Source of the DNA: Bacillota bacterium
Lineage (GTDB): Bacteria > Bacillota > Clostridia > Clostridiales > Caloramatoraceae
Direction: 5' to 3'
Length of the DNA stretch: 18,475 nucleotides
NCBI GenBank assembly: GCA_023389275.1
Contig: JAEWEN010000126.1
Span: 1-18,475 of the forward strand
Positions 7,726 through 14,746 of the stretch are shown here, piece by piece. The notes beneath the pieces were generated by a model, which ran no database searches, was not told the origin of the DNA, and saw only the letters and a list, made by a program, of their open reading frames with translations. Both the position numbers and the translations under genes were made by a program. Position 1 is the stretch's first letter. Every line of letters begins with the position of its first letter.

Positions 7726-8292
7726 TTGAAGATTAATGAGGAAAACTTTATAAAGCTTCTTAGAAAAAAGGAAGATAAAGCACTAGAGTATACAATAGAT
7801 ACCTATACACCTATAGTTTCATTTGTTGTAAATAAGGTTTTATATAACTTTGGAAAAGAAACTGTAGAAGAGTGTGTAAGTGATGTTTTTATATCTATTT
7901 GGTATAACATAGAAAGGTTTAAAGGAGAAAATAAGGATTTTAAAAACTGGATATGTACAGTTGCAAGATTTAAGTCAATTGACTATTATAGGAAACTTGT
8001 AAAGGAAAAAGAAGACAATAATTTAGATAGCTTTGTATCACAGGATGTTTTAGATGAAATTATAGTTAATGAAAATAAAAAAGAAGTAGTAAATATGTTG
8101 AACTTCTTAAACACAGAGGATAGGAAAATATTTTCTATGAGATTTTTATTAGGATTTGGAGTTAAGGATATAAGTAGATCACTTAAACTATCTGAAAGTG
8201 TAGTTAGTAATAGAATCTATAAAGGAAAGAAAAAACTTAAAAATCTTTTTTTAAAAAACAATAAGGAGGAGGATTTTTGTGAAAAAATATAA
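7726..8292 (+). CDS. ECF-like sigma-70 family RNA polymerase sigma factor
   Basis: The product directs RNA polymerase to a small regulon. I place the start at TTG 7726 (188 residues), because AAAGGGGG at 7711-7718 gives seven bases of spacing. The in-frame GTG at 7708 would put the ribosome site inside the gene (194 residues). Region 2 is visible near 25-90, with VEECVSDVFISIWYNIERFKGENKDFKNWICTVARFKSIDYYRK, containing the -10-binding helix of this family. Region 4 lies near 128-175, with LNTEDRKIFSMRFLLGFGVKDISRSLKLSESVVSNRIYKGKKKLK, a typical helix-turn-helix. The downstream gene starts 14 bases before this stop codon. Together they form the usual sigma/anti-sigma operon. I see no clear autoregulatory ECF promoter (AAC ... 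CGT at proper spacing) upstream. Confidence 0.9.
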   Translation: MKINEENFIKLLRKKEDKALEYTIDTYTPIVSFVVNKVLYNFGKETVEECVSDVFISIWYNIERFKGENKDFKNWICTVARFKSIDYYRKLVKEKEDNNLDSFVSQDVLDEIIVNENKKEVVNMLNFLNTEDRKIFSMRFLLGFGVKDISRSLKLSESVVSNRIYKGKKKLKNLFLKNNKEEDFCEKI

Positions 8293-9355
8293 TGAAGATG
8301 ATTATATTTATGATGTTATAGATATGGTAGGTCAAGACGAAATATTTAACTCAGAAATGGAAAAAATAAACGTCTATGAACATAATATAAAAAGTGATAA
8401 AATAAAATCTAAGGTTAAAAATCAAATAAAACAAAATACTTTTAAAAAATCATCTAGGTTTACTAAGTTTAGAAAAAGCTTTATAGCCTGTGCAGTTTTA
8501 TTTTTAGCCGTTATTGGAGTAGGTGTAGGGTCTGAAATATCAAATGTAGATAAGTTTAAAAATGCTGAAACCATTAATGAGTTTGGTGTTGATATTAGTA
8601 AAGAAGCTTTTGAAAAATACTCTGTAGATGTAAATGAAAAAGTATCTAGCAATGGAATAGACATTATGATAAATAGTATTTTACTAGATAGTAAAAATAT
8701 GTGGGTTAAATACTATATAAGCTCTGATAAATTTAATTTTTCTAAAGATGGAGATATATCTTCAGAAGTTGAAGGTGTTATAGATTTTAAATTAAAGTTA
8801 AATAACAAAGATGTATTTTCTACTGGAGGTTCACTAGACAAAGCAGATAATAAAACAGTTGAGTATATTCAATATATAGATATTGATGATGTAGATTTAA
8901 ACTTAAAAGAGGCTGTTAATGTAGACTTTTTTACTGAAAAGGTAGGAAAATATACTGGTGATTGGAAAATAAACTTTAATGTTAAGATTAAGGATATATC
9001 ACTTGAAACTAAAGAATATAAAGTTGGAAAAACAATTATTTTAAATCAAAATATTTATAGAATACAATCTGTTGTAATAGACCCTATTCAAACTACAGTA
9101 TACTATAAATCTTTTGGAAGATTTAATGAAAGAGTAGAAATGAAAGTACTAAATAAAAATGGAAAAGAGCTAGGTTTTATGGGAGCTTCATATTCTGGTA
9201 GATTTTTTATGGGAAAAGGTGACTGGGAATTTTCTAGTTTAAATATTACAGGAGATGAGTTAACAATAATTCCAGAAGTTCCTGTAAAAAATAAAAGTGG
9301 GGAATTAATTAAAACACTTAAAGGTAAAGAGATAAAAGTTAATCTTAATAAGTAA
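8279..9355 (+). CDS. DUF4179-type membrane anti-sigma factor
   Basis: Length is 358 residues from GTG 8279, which follows a very strong site, AAGGAGGAGG, at 8263-8272. The start lies inside the 3' end of the sigma gene (14-base overlap), so translation is coupled. Residues 1-66 are charged and probably cytoplasmic, where such proteins hold the sigma factor. Residues about 67-84 form one transmembrane helix (SFIACAVLFLAVIGVGVG). The remaining ~270 residues are extracytoplasmic and beta-rich. The first part (SSNGIDIMINSILLDSKNMWVKYYI) fits the DUF4179 pattern, and a second part around YKVGKTIILNQNIYRIQSVVIDPIQTTVYY fits the DUF5643 pattern often found after it. The proposed role is to sense an envelope signal and release the sigma factor. 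The signal is unknown. No terminator separates it from purA. Confidence 0.85.
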   Translation: MKKYNEDDYIYDVIDMVGQDEIFNSEMEKINVYEHNIKSDKIKSKVKNQIKQNTFKKSSRFTKFRKSFIACAVLFLAVIGVGVGSEISNVDKFKNAETINEFGVDISKEAFEKYSVDVNEKVSSNGIDIMINSILLDSKNMWVKYYISSDKFNFSKDGDISSEVEGVIDFKLKLNNKDVFSTGGSLDKADNKTVEYIQYIDIDDVDLNLKEAVNVDFFTEKVGKYTGDWKINFNVKIKDISLETKEYKVGKTIILNQNIYRIQSVVIDPIQTTVYYKSFGRFNERVEMKVLNKNGKELGFMGASYSGRFFMGKGDWEFSSLNITGDELTIIPEVPVKNKSGELIKTLKGKEIKVNLNK

Positions 9356-9426
9356 AGCATAATTAAAACATAATATACAAAACATAAGATAAGAAAATAA
9401 GAAACTTAAGATTAAGAGGTGATTTC

Positions 9427-10713
9427 ATGTCAGGATTAGTTGTAATAGGTGCACAATGGGGAGATGAAGGAAAAGGTAAGATTACAGATTTTTTAGCCCA
9501 CGATGCAGAAATGGTTGTTAGATATCAAGGTGGAAATAATGCAGGTCATACAGTTGAAGTAGGAGAAAAATCATATAAGCTTCACTTAATACCTTCAGGA
9601 ATAATAAATGATGATTGTCATTGTATTATTGGAGATGGTGTTGTCATTGATCCTAAAGCATTTATAGATGAGGTAGAGTATTTAGAAAGAGAAGGATTAA
9701 AGGTTACTCCAGAAAAACTTTCTATAAGTGATAGAGCCCAGGTTATTATGCCATATCATAAGGTTTTAGATGGTATAAGTGAAGAAAAAAGAGGATCTGA
9801 AAGTATTGGAACTACTAAAAAAGGTATAGGACCATGTTACATGGATAAACATGAAAGATCAGGAATTAGAATATGTGATCTTTTAAAACCAGATGTGTTT
9901 AAGAAAAGATTAGAAAATGCTTTAGAAATTAAAAACTCTATTATTAAAAATGTTTATGGTGGAGAAGAATTAGATTTTAATGAAGTATATAATCTTTACA
10001 CAGAGTATGCAAATAGATTAGCACCATTTGTTAAAGACACTACTGTTAAAGTATATGAAGGTATAAAAACAAATAAAAAAGTTTTATTTGAAGGTGCTCA
10101 AGGAACATTACTTGATATAGACTATGGAACATATCCATATGTTACATCATCACATCCTATTTCAGGTGGAGTATGTGTAGGAGCCGGTGTTGGACCATGC
10201 GCTGTTAAATCAGCTGTTGGAGTTTGTAAAGCATATACTACAAGAGTTGGAGAAGGACCATTTGTAACAGAGCTTTTTGATGAAACAGGAGAACTTATTC
10301 GTGAAAAAGGTTTTGAATATGGAACAACAACTGGAAGAAGTAGAAGATGTGGATGGCTTGATTTAATTATTCTTCAATATGCAGTTAGAATATCATCATT
10401 AACAAGTCTTGCAATTACAAAATTAGATACACTAGCTGATATTGGAAACTTAAAGGTATGTGTAGGTTATGAGCTAAACGGAGAAAAAATAGATCATTTC
10501 CCAGCATCTCTTGAAGATTTAGCTAGTTGCAAACCTATATATAAAGAGTTTGAAGGATGGGATTCATCTATTGCTAATGCTAGAAGCTATGATGAAATTC
10601 CTGAAAATGCAAAAAAATATCTTAAGTTTATAGAAGAGTTTACAGGATGTCCTGTTTCAATTATATCTGTTGGACCTAATAGGGAAGAAACAATAATAGT
10701 TGGAGAACTTTAA
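9427..10713 (+). CDS. purA: Adenylosuccinate synthetase
   Basis: PurA joins IMP and aspartate, using GTP, to make adenylosuccinate, the first committed step from IMP to AMP. Length (428) is standard. Key motifs are intact: the GTP-binding start GAQWGDEGKGKITD at 8-21 with catalytic D13 and K16, NNAGHTV at 37-43 with catalytic H41, FEGAQGTLLDIDYGTYPYVTSSHP near 221-244, and TTTGRSRRCGWLD near 300-312 in the IMP/aspartate-binding part. ATG 9427 is preceded by AAGAGGTGAT at 9414-9423. It lies 71 bases after the anti-sigma gene. I see neither a terminator nor a clear promoter in that gap, so read-through from the sigma operon is possible. A strong terminator follows at 10720. Confidence 0.97.
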   Translation: MSGLVVIGAQWGDEGKGKITDFLAHDAEMVVRYQGGNNAGHTVEVGEKSYKLHLIPSGIINDDCHCIIGDGVVIDPKAFIDEVEYLEREGLKVTPEKLSISDRAQVIMPYHKVLDGISEEKRGSESIGTTKKGIGPCYMDKHERSGIRICDLLKPDVFKKRLENALEIKNSIIKNVYGGEELDFNEVYNLYTEYANRLAPFVKDTTVKVYEGIKTNKKVLFEGAQGTLLDIDYGTYPYVTSSHPISGGVCVGAGVGPCAVKSAVGVCKAYTTRVGEGPFVTELFDETGELIREKGFEYGTTTGRSRRCGWLDLIILQYAVRISSLTSLAITKLDTLADIGNLKVCVGYELNGEKIDHFPASLEDLASCKPIYKEFEGWDSSIANARSYDEIPENAKKYLKFIEEFTGCPVSIISVGPNREETIIVGEL

Positions 10714-10719
10714 GTAAAA

Positions 10720-10758
10720 AAGCTGTTTATAAAGAATTACTTTATAAACAGCTTTTAA
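10720..10758 (+). terminator. Intrinsic terminator of purA
   Basis: AAGCTGTTTATAAAG (10720-10734) pairs perfectly over 15 bases with CTTTATAAACAGCTT (10740-10754) around the loop AATTA, followed by T-rich sequence. It begins six bases after the purA stop codon. The flanking A-run would also allow weak termination from the other direction. Confidence 0.88.
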
Positions 10759-10783
10759 TTATATTTATGAAATATTTTTGGGC

Positions 10784-10977
10784 TATGAATTAGGGGAATA
10801 AGACACCATATAAACTTTTTCATTAGATGACGATAAACAATTTATAATCAGGATTATAGGTTTTGTATATAACAAATGGGAGATTGTATATACTTAAATA
10901 CTAAGCTCATCTATGAAAAAGTTTATTCATAAATACAATTATTAATAGTACTCCTAGTATTAATAATTATATTTTTT
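10784..10977 (+). ncRNA. Candidate structured small RNA (or miniature inverted-repeat element) downstream of purA
   Basis: The 470-base gap between the purA terminator and the PucR gene has no credible coding frame, but it holds strong symmetry. ATAAACTTTTTCAT plus AGATGA (10810-10830, one bulged T) pairs with TCATCT plus ATGAAAAAGTTTAT (10907-10926), giving 20 base pairs around 76 bases. Inside are TATAATC-AG-GATTATA (10842-10857) and a GTATATA/TATATAC pair. Outside, TATGAAT (10784-10790) can pair with ATTCATA overlapping the right arm. An A/T-only 11-bp stem, AATTATTAATA/TATTAATAATT (10937-10968), then leads into T6 at 10972-10977 like an intrinsic terminator. I could not find a good promoter, and it matches no RNA family I know. 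A transposon-derived MITE is an alternative. Confidence 0.35.
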
Positions 10978-11012
10978 AATGGTGGCATACTCTATGTACA
11001 TTTGCTTCAAAA

Positions 11013-11041
11013 TAGACAGCAGTCTGCTTCCCTGCTGTCTA
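11013..11041. repeat. Perfect 10-bp inverted repeat (hairpin) in the purA-PucR gap
   Basis: TAGACAGCAG (11013-11022) and CTGCTGTCTA (11032-11041) pair perfectly around a nine-base loop. It is more GC-rich than its surroundings. The following bases are CAGTATTTATTTT, a poor terminator tail. It may be a weak terminator, an RNA-processing site or an operator. Confidence 0.45.
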
Positions 11042-11107
11042 CAGTATTTATTTTACAAGAAAAATTAATTTTTACATATGGTTTTAAGTGAAAAAATAAA
11101 TAGGATA

Positions 11108-11125
11108 ATTGTTCATTTGAACAAT
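11108..11125. promoter_or_regulatory. 18-bp palindrome upstream of the PucR promoter, candidate operator
   Basis: ATTGTTCATTTGAACAAT is a perfect inverted repeat of an eight-base half-site with a two-base centre. It ends 13 bases upstream of the proposed -35 of the PucR gene. That is a common place for an autoregulatory site. A single similar half-site (ATTGTCCA, 14926-14933) lies before the permease gene, but one half-site is weak evidence. Confidence 0.4.
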
Positions 11126-11138
11126 CACATAAATAAAT

Positions 11139-11167
11139 TTGAAAACAATTTATAGATATAATATGAT
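11139..11167 (+). promoter_or_regulatory. Probable sigma-A promoter of the PucR-family gene
   Basis: TTGAAA at 11139-11144 and TATGAT at 11162-11167 are separated by 17 bases, each one base from consensus. The start codon is 60 bases downstream of the -10. Confidence 0.5.
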
Positions 11168-11226
11168 TTTAGTATATAAAGACATTATTTAAAAACTAAA
11201 GAAAAATTATAAAAATAGGGGATTTT

Positions 11227-12495
11227 ATGATGGGAAAACAAGAAAAAAGCAATTCCATATTTAAGGAACAGCTATATGCTGCTTCTATGATAAATATGCA
11301 AAATAAAATTATTGAATATATAGCTATGAAAAAAGATATAAATCTTATATATAAAACTATGTGCCAGTATTATGGACATAAAATAATATTTTTAGATATT
11401 AACTACAAGGTACTATATCCTAAAAATGAAAAAAATATAGATGAAGTAGTTAGTAAAATTGAGTATAATTATTCACTTATAAAAAAGCAGTATATAAAGA
11501 AAGGGTATTGTTTACTAGACATGGGGGGGGAAAAAAGTATAACAATGCCTATTCAAATAAGTGGTATTAACTATGGAATTGTAGTAGCAGATTACTCTGA
11601 AGATGAATTAGAAGAAAGTATTGATATTTTACATAATATAACTAACCTATGTACATTAATATTCACTAAACACTCTAGAACACTAGAATTAGAGCTTGTT
11701 AGAAAGCAAGAGTATATAGGGGATTTAATAACGTGGAACTTTAGATCAGATGAAGTAGCAATTAAAATGGGTCTTGATATTGGCTGGAACATATTAAATA
11801 AAAGTAAAATGATTATTGTAAACTTAAACATTATTCAAGAAAGTATAAAAGGAAGTACAAAAGAGTTTACAAAACTTATAAATGGAAAGCTTTATGATGA
11901 AATAGAAAATATAATAAAAGAAGATAATGAACTTAATCTTATGGGTATTAGAAGTGATATATTTGTTATTTTACTTGAGGATACTAGTGAAGACTTATAT
12001 GAAAGGTCTAGAAGACTAGGAAATAAAATATTAGATATATGTAAACAAATACTTATAGGGTCTATATCAATAGGAATAAGTGGAGATATTAAAAACTATA
12101 AAAGTATACCTAATGCTTATACACAAGCAGTAGATTCTGCGAAAATAGGTAGACAGTTTTGGGGTGTAGATAAGGTAATTAATTTTGAAGATATAGGGTT
12201 TTATAGTATATTTAGAGATTTTTTAATTTCTAAGCAATATAAACCAATAAAAGAGCATGTTTTTGAAAAATTAAAAAAATATGATGATGAAACAGGACAA
12301 GATTTATATATTACTTTAAAAGCCTTAGTATACAATAATATGAATGCAGAAAAAACAGCTAAAGATATGTTTTTACATAAAAACACTATTAACTATAGGA
12401 AAAGAAAAATAGTAGAAATATTAGGATATGAGCCATGGAATATGCCTTATTTATTTAATACTTTAATGTATATTATATCTGATTATTTTGAATGA
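11227..12495 (+). CDS. PucR-family helix-turn-helix transcriptional regulator
   Basis: At 422 residues this has the usual plan of PucR-type regulators. The N-terminal ~165 residues form a probable ligand-sensing domain. A central segment of about 170-300 resembles the degenerate GGDEF-like domain of the family (SKMIIVNLNI ... IFVILLEDT ... SIGISGDIKNYKSIPNAYTQAVDSAKIG). The C-terminal ~60 residues hold the HTH (NNMNAEKTAKDMFLHKNTINYRKRKIVEILGYEP). Family members often control purine, allantoin or amino-acid use. AGGGGA at 11217-11222 precedes ATG 11227. The gene contains an unusual G8A6 run (11523-11536) near codon 100, a possible slippage site. Targets are unknown; the nucleobase permease and amidohydrolase genes 2.5 kb downstream are candidates by function only. 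Confidence 0.88.
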   Translation: MMGKQEKSNSIFKEQLYAASMINMQNKIIEYIAMKKDINLIYKTMCQYYGHKIIFLDINYKVLYPKNEKNIDEVVSKIEYNYSLIKKQYIKKGYCLLDMGGEKSITMPIQISGINYGIVVADYSEDELEESIDILHNITNLCTLIFTKHSRTLELELVRKQEYIGDLITWNFRSDEVAIKMGLDIGWNILNKSKMIIVNLNIIQESIKGSTKEFTKLINGKLYDEIENIIKEDNELNLMGIRSDIFVILLEDTSEDLYERSRRLGNKILDICKQILIGSISIGISGDIKNYKSIPNAYTQAVDSAKIGRQFWGVDKVINFEDIGFYSIFRDFLISKQYKPIKEHVFEKLKKYDDETGQDLYITLKALVYNNMNAEKTAKDMFLHKNTINYRKRKIVEILGYEPWNMPYLFNTLMYIISDYFE

Positions 12496-12503
12496 TAAAT
12501 AAA

Positions 12504-12531
12504 AAAGAGACTAGTCATAGCTAGTCCCTTT
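12504..12531 (+). terminator. Stem-loop terminator after the PucR gene
   Basis: AAAGAGACTAG (12504-12514) pairs with CTAGTCCCTTT (12521-12531) with one mismatch, loop TCATAG. It starts nine bases after the stop codon. The downstream T-run is short, so efficiency may be moderate. Confidence 0.65.
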
Positions 12532-12620
12532 AGGAATTTAAAGAAGGTTTGAGATTAGTATTGTATAGAAAAGTAGGGGTTATTAGGTTTTGAAACCTTA
12601 TATATAATATTGAAAACCCT

Positions 12621-12648
12621 AAGATAATGTGACAATTATCTTTTTTTT
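12621..12648. terminator. Terminator between the PucR gene and the convergent zinc-ribbon gene
   Basis: AAGATAAT (12621-12628) pairs with ATTATCTT (12635-12642), loop GTGACA, followed on the plus strand by a run of T to 12648. On the minus strand the same stem overlaps the stop codon of the gene at 12636-12947 and is followed by a weaker T-containing tail. It could serve both directions. Confidence 0.65.
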
Positions 12649-12947
12649 ACTCCACTACAATATGTAAGTTTTTTACATTGAGGACAAAAAACTTTTTTAT
12701 AATTAACTCCACCTTGATAATCCCACATATATTGTTTAATAGGAACTTTAAATTCTTTACCACATTTATCACAGATCCATGTGTATCTTTTAAAACTCCA
12801 GCTTAATATCATAATAATTCCTAAAATAAGTAATACTAAAAATACTATAAAACAGTATTTTAGCTGAAAACATAAACTTAATACAAAAAAAACAAGTGAT
12901 AATGATGTTAAGTAAATACTAAATACTATATATGCATTACTTTTCAA
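12636..12947 (-). CDS. Small membrane protein with zinc ribbon, 103 aa
   Basis: Two hydrophobic helices (about 6-26 and 31-50) are followed by a cytoplasmic tail with two Cys pairs, CDKC (59-62) and CPQC (88-91), typical of a zinc ribbon. The start is a TTG at 12947-12945, with AGGAGG at 12963-12958 ten bases away. An ATG sits at the better five-base spacing (12952-12950), but it opens a frame of only two codons (Met-Asn-stop), and its TGA overlaps the TTG. Either this tiny frame couples translation, or a one-base change has broken a longer original N terminus. Function is unknown. A similar two-helix plus zinc-ribbon protein is encoded at 17974-18222. It is probably transcribed alone. Confidence 0.7.
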   Translation of the reverse strand: MKSNAYIVFSIYLTSLSLVFFVLSLCFQLKYCFIVFLVLLILGIIMILSWSFKRYTWICDKCGKEFKVPIKQYMWDYQGGVNYKKVFCPQCKKLTYCSGVKKR

Positions 12948-13065
12948 TTCATTATTTCCTCCTTTATTTTATATACACATTTAGTATAACGAAAATATAT
13001 AGTAAATTAAATATAAATTACAAAATATGTATTAAAAAAAAGTTAAAAAATTTTTAGAAACTATG

Positions 13066-13097
13066 TTGACATTTAATAGGATTTATTGTATTATAAT
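13066..13097 (+). promoter_or_regulatory. Strong promoter of the tRNA cluster
   Basis: A perfect -35 TTGACA (13066-13071) is followed at 17 bases by TATTAT (13089-13094), with a consensus TATAAT three bases on (13092-13097, spacing 20). A short leader leads to the first tRNA. This fits a strong stable-RNA promoter. Confidence 0.75.
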
Positions 13098-13105
13098 TCT
13101 TGTCG

Positions 13106-13123
13106 ATAGGGCAAATGCCCTAT
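13106..13123 (+). other. Leader hairpin before tRNA-Glu
   Basis: ATAGGGC-AAAT-GCCCTAT forms a perfect seven-base-pair hairpin 13 bases upstream of the first tRNA. It is probably a processing or folding element of the polycistronic tRNA precursor. It has no T-run, so it is not a terminator. Confidence 0.5.
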
Positions 13124-13135
13124 AAGCAAGGGTAT

Positions 13136-13210
13136 GGCCCCTTGGTCAAGCGGTTAAGACACCACCCTTTCACGGTGGTAACAGGGGTTCGATTCCCCTA
13201 GGGGTCACCA
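13136..13210 (+). tRNA. tRNA-Glu (anticodon TTC)
   Basis: The acceptor stem GGCCCCT pairs with AGGGGTC. The anticodon stem CCACC/GGTGG encloses CTTTCAC, giving anticodon TTC. The T-loop GTTCGATTC is present, and CCA is encoded at 13208-13210. The D-arm is normal. It is the first of four tRNAs with spacers of only 4-7 bases, all from the promoter at 13066. Confidence 0.97.
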
Positions 13211-13214
13211 ATAT

Positions 13215-13290
13215 GGAAGCATAGCTCAGCTGGGAGAGCACCTGCCTTACAAGCAGGGGGTCACAGGTTCGATCCCTGTTGTTTCCACCA
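13215..13290 (+). tRNA. tRNA-Val (anticodon TAC)
   Basis: The acceptor GGAAGCA pairs with TGTTTCC (one G-T pair). The anticodon stem CCTGC/GCAGG encloses CTTACAA, giving anticodon TAC. The T-loop GTTCGATCC is present, and the encoded CCA ends at 13290. It begins four bases after tRNA-Glu. Confidence 0.97.
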
Positions 13291-13295
13291 TAAAT

Positions 13296-13372
13296 GGCCC
13301 AGTAGCTCAGTTGGTTAGAGTGCTGGCCTGTCACGCCAGAGGTCGAGGGTTCGAGCCCCTTCTGGGTCGCCA
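13296..13372 (+). tRNA. tRNA-Asp (anticodon GTC)
   Basis: The acceptor GGCCCAG pairs with CTGGGTC, with discriminator G as expected for Asp. The anticodon stem CTGGC/GCCAG encloses CTGTCAC, giving anticodon GTC. The T-loop GTTCGAGCC is present, and the encoded CCA ends at 13372. It begins five bases after tRNA-Val. Confidence 0.97.
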
Positions 13373-13379
13373 TTTATAT

Positions 13380-13455
<76 letters not shown>

Positions 13456-13490
13456 AAAGCTATCTCATTTTGAGATAGCTTTTTTATTTT
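13456..13490 (+). terminator. Intrinsic terminator of the tRNA cluster
   Basis: AAAGCTATCTCA (13456-13467) pairs with TGAGATAGCTTT (13471-13482), loop TTT, followed by a long T-rich tail. It directly follows the CCA end of tRNA-Thr. Confidence 0.92.
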
Positions 13491-13524
13491 TTGTATTAAA
13501 ATAATATACATGGTTATAATAGTA

Positions 13525-13554
13525 TTTTCACACAGGTAGTAATTTTGATATAAT
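13525..13554 (+). promoter_or_regulatory. Possible promoter of the threonine aldolase gene
   Basis: A consensus -10 TATAAT (13549-13554) has a weak -35 TTTTCA (13525-13530) at 18 bases. It lies between the tRNA terminator and the aldolase start codon at 13607, where a promoter is needed. Confidence 0.4.
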
Positions 13555-13606
13555 AAAATATCTAAATTTTTAGTGAAAAACTAACTAAAGAAAGAGTGGG
13601 GAATTA

Positions 13607-14632
13607 ATGTTTAGCTTTAAAAATGATTACAGTGAAACCGCACATCCAAGTATATTAGAAAAACTTATAGAAACTAATATGATACAAACAGAAGGCTATG
13701 GAAATGACGAATATACTAAGGAAGCGGTAGGTTTAATAAAGAAAAAACTTCAAGATGACAATGTAGATATACATTTTATAAGTGGAGGAACTCAAACAAA
13801 TCTTATTGCAATATCTGCATTTTTAAGACCACATGAAGCTGTTATAAGTGCTAAAACTGGTCATATTGTAGACTTTGAAACAGGGGCTATAGAAGCTACA
13901 GGTCACAAAGTATATACTATAGAAACTAAAGATGGAAAACTACAAAGAGAAAATATAGAAAAGGTTTTCTATAAATATCAATCAGAGCTTACTCCATATC
14001 CTAAAATGGTTTATATATCTAACCCAACAGAGCTTGGAACAATATATAAAAAAGAAGAAATTGAAAATATATATGAATTTTGCAAAGAAAATAACTTATA
14101 TTTATTTATAGATGGAGCAAGACTTGGTTCTGCCATGCAAGCTTTAGGAAACAATATAAAGTACAGTGATTTAACAAGTCTTTGTGATGGTTTTTACATA
14201 GGTGGAACTAAAAATGGTGCTATGTATGGAGAAGCTATTGTTATTTGTAATGATAGTTTGAAAAGTCAATTTAGATGGCATATAAAGCAAAGAGGAGCTA
14301 TGCTTTCTAAAAGCAAGGTTATGGCTTGTCAATTTATACAGCTTTTTAAAGACAATCTATATGAAAGCCTAGCAAGTCATGCAAATGAAATGTCTTGTTT
14401 ATTAAGAGAGGGACTAAAAGATTTAGGATATGAAATGAAAGTAGACTCACCTAGTAATCAAACATTTGTAATAATGCCTAAAGGTGTTTTAGAAAAAATT
14501 CAAGAAAACTATGCTGTAACTCCTTGGGAAGAAATTGAAGACAATAAGTGGGTAGTAAGATTTATTACTTCATGGGCAACTCCTAAAGAAGAAGTTATAA
14601 AATTTATTAATTACTTAGAAAGTTTAAGTTAA
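13607..14632 (+). CDS. ltaE: Low-specificity L-threonine aldolase (PLP enzyme)
   Basis: The enzyme splits L-threonine into glycine and acetaldehyde, which supplies glycine for purine and one-carbon metabolism. Length (341) is normal for the fold-type I family. Visible landmarks: YGNDEYTKEA near 31-40, SGGTQTNLIA at 59-68 in the PLP phosphate-binding region, H86 in TGHIVDFETGAIE expected to stack on PLP, LFIDGARLGSA at 166-176 with D169 for the pyridine nitrogen and R172, and the Schiff-base lysine K202 in YIGGTKNGAMYGEA. ATG 13607 is preceded by GTGGGGAA at 13595-13602. It is a single-gene unit between the tRNA terminator and the ZTP riboswitch promoter. The gene symbol is by family; a related beta-eliminating PLP lyase is a less likely alternative. 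Confidence 0.88.
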   Translation: MFSFKNDYSETAHPSILEKLIETNMIQTEGYGNDEYTKEAVGLIKKKLQDDNVDIHFISGGTQTNLIAISAFLRPHEAVISAKTGHIVDFETGAIEATGHKVYTIETKDGKLQRENIEKVFYKYQSELTPYPKMVYISNPTELGTIYKKEEIENIYEFCKENNLYLFIDGARLGSAMQALGNNIKYSDLTSLCDGFYIGGTKNGAMYGEAIVICNDSLKSQFRWHIKQRGAMLSKSKVMACQFIQLFKDNLYESLASHANEMSCLLREGLKDLGYEMKVDSPSNQTFVIMPKGVLEKIQENYAVTPWEEIEDNKWVVRFITSWATPKEEVIKFINYLESLS

Positions 14633-14667
14633 ATATAGAAATATTTTGATAATTCATTGTAAATATA

Positions 14668-14696
14668 TTGACGAAATAAGTCTAAAATAGTAAAAT
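14668..14696 (+). promoter_or_regulatory. Promoter of the ZTP-riboswitch operon
   Basis: TTGACG (14668-14673) and TAAAAT (14691-14696) are separated by exactly 17 bases. Transcription would begin near 14703, about 45 bases before the riboswitch aptamer. Confidence 0.7.
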
Positions 14697-14746
14697 TATA
14701 TATAATAAAACTAAACGCAACTTAGAATTACATTATAAATTTTTTT

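Noticed and set aside
10784..10977. 6S RNA or purine riboswitch
   Set aside because: I looked for the purine riboswitch core and for a central bubble in the middle of a ~190-base rod as in 6S RNA. Neither is present, so only an unnamed structure is reported.
13170..13373. Minus-strand 67-codon frame across the tRNA genes (MATQKGLEPSTSGV...)
   Set aside because: It is the antisense of the tRNA-Glu, tRNA-Val and tRNA-Asp genes. Such frames give the well-known spurious proteins with RDRTCDPLL-type sequence. It has no ribosome site.
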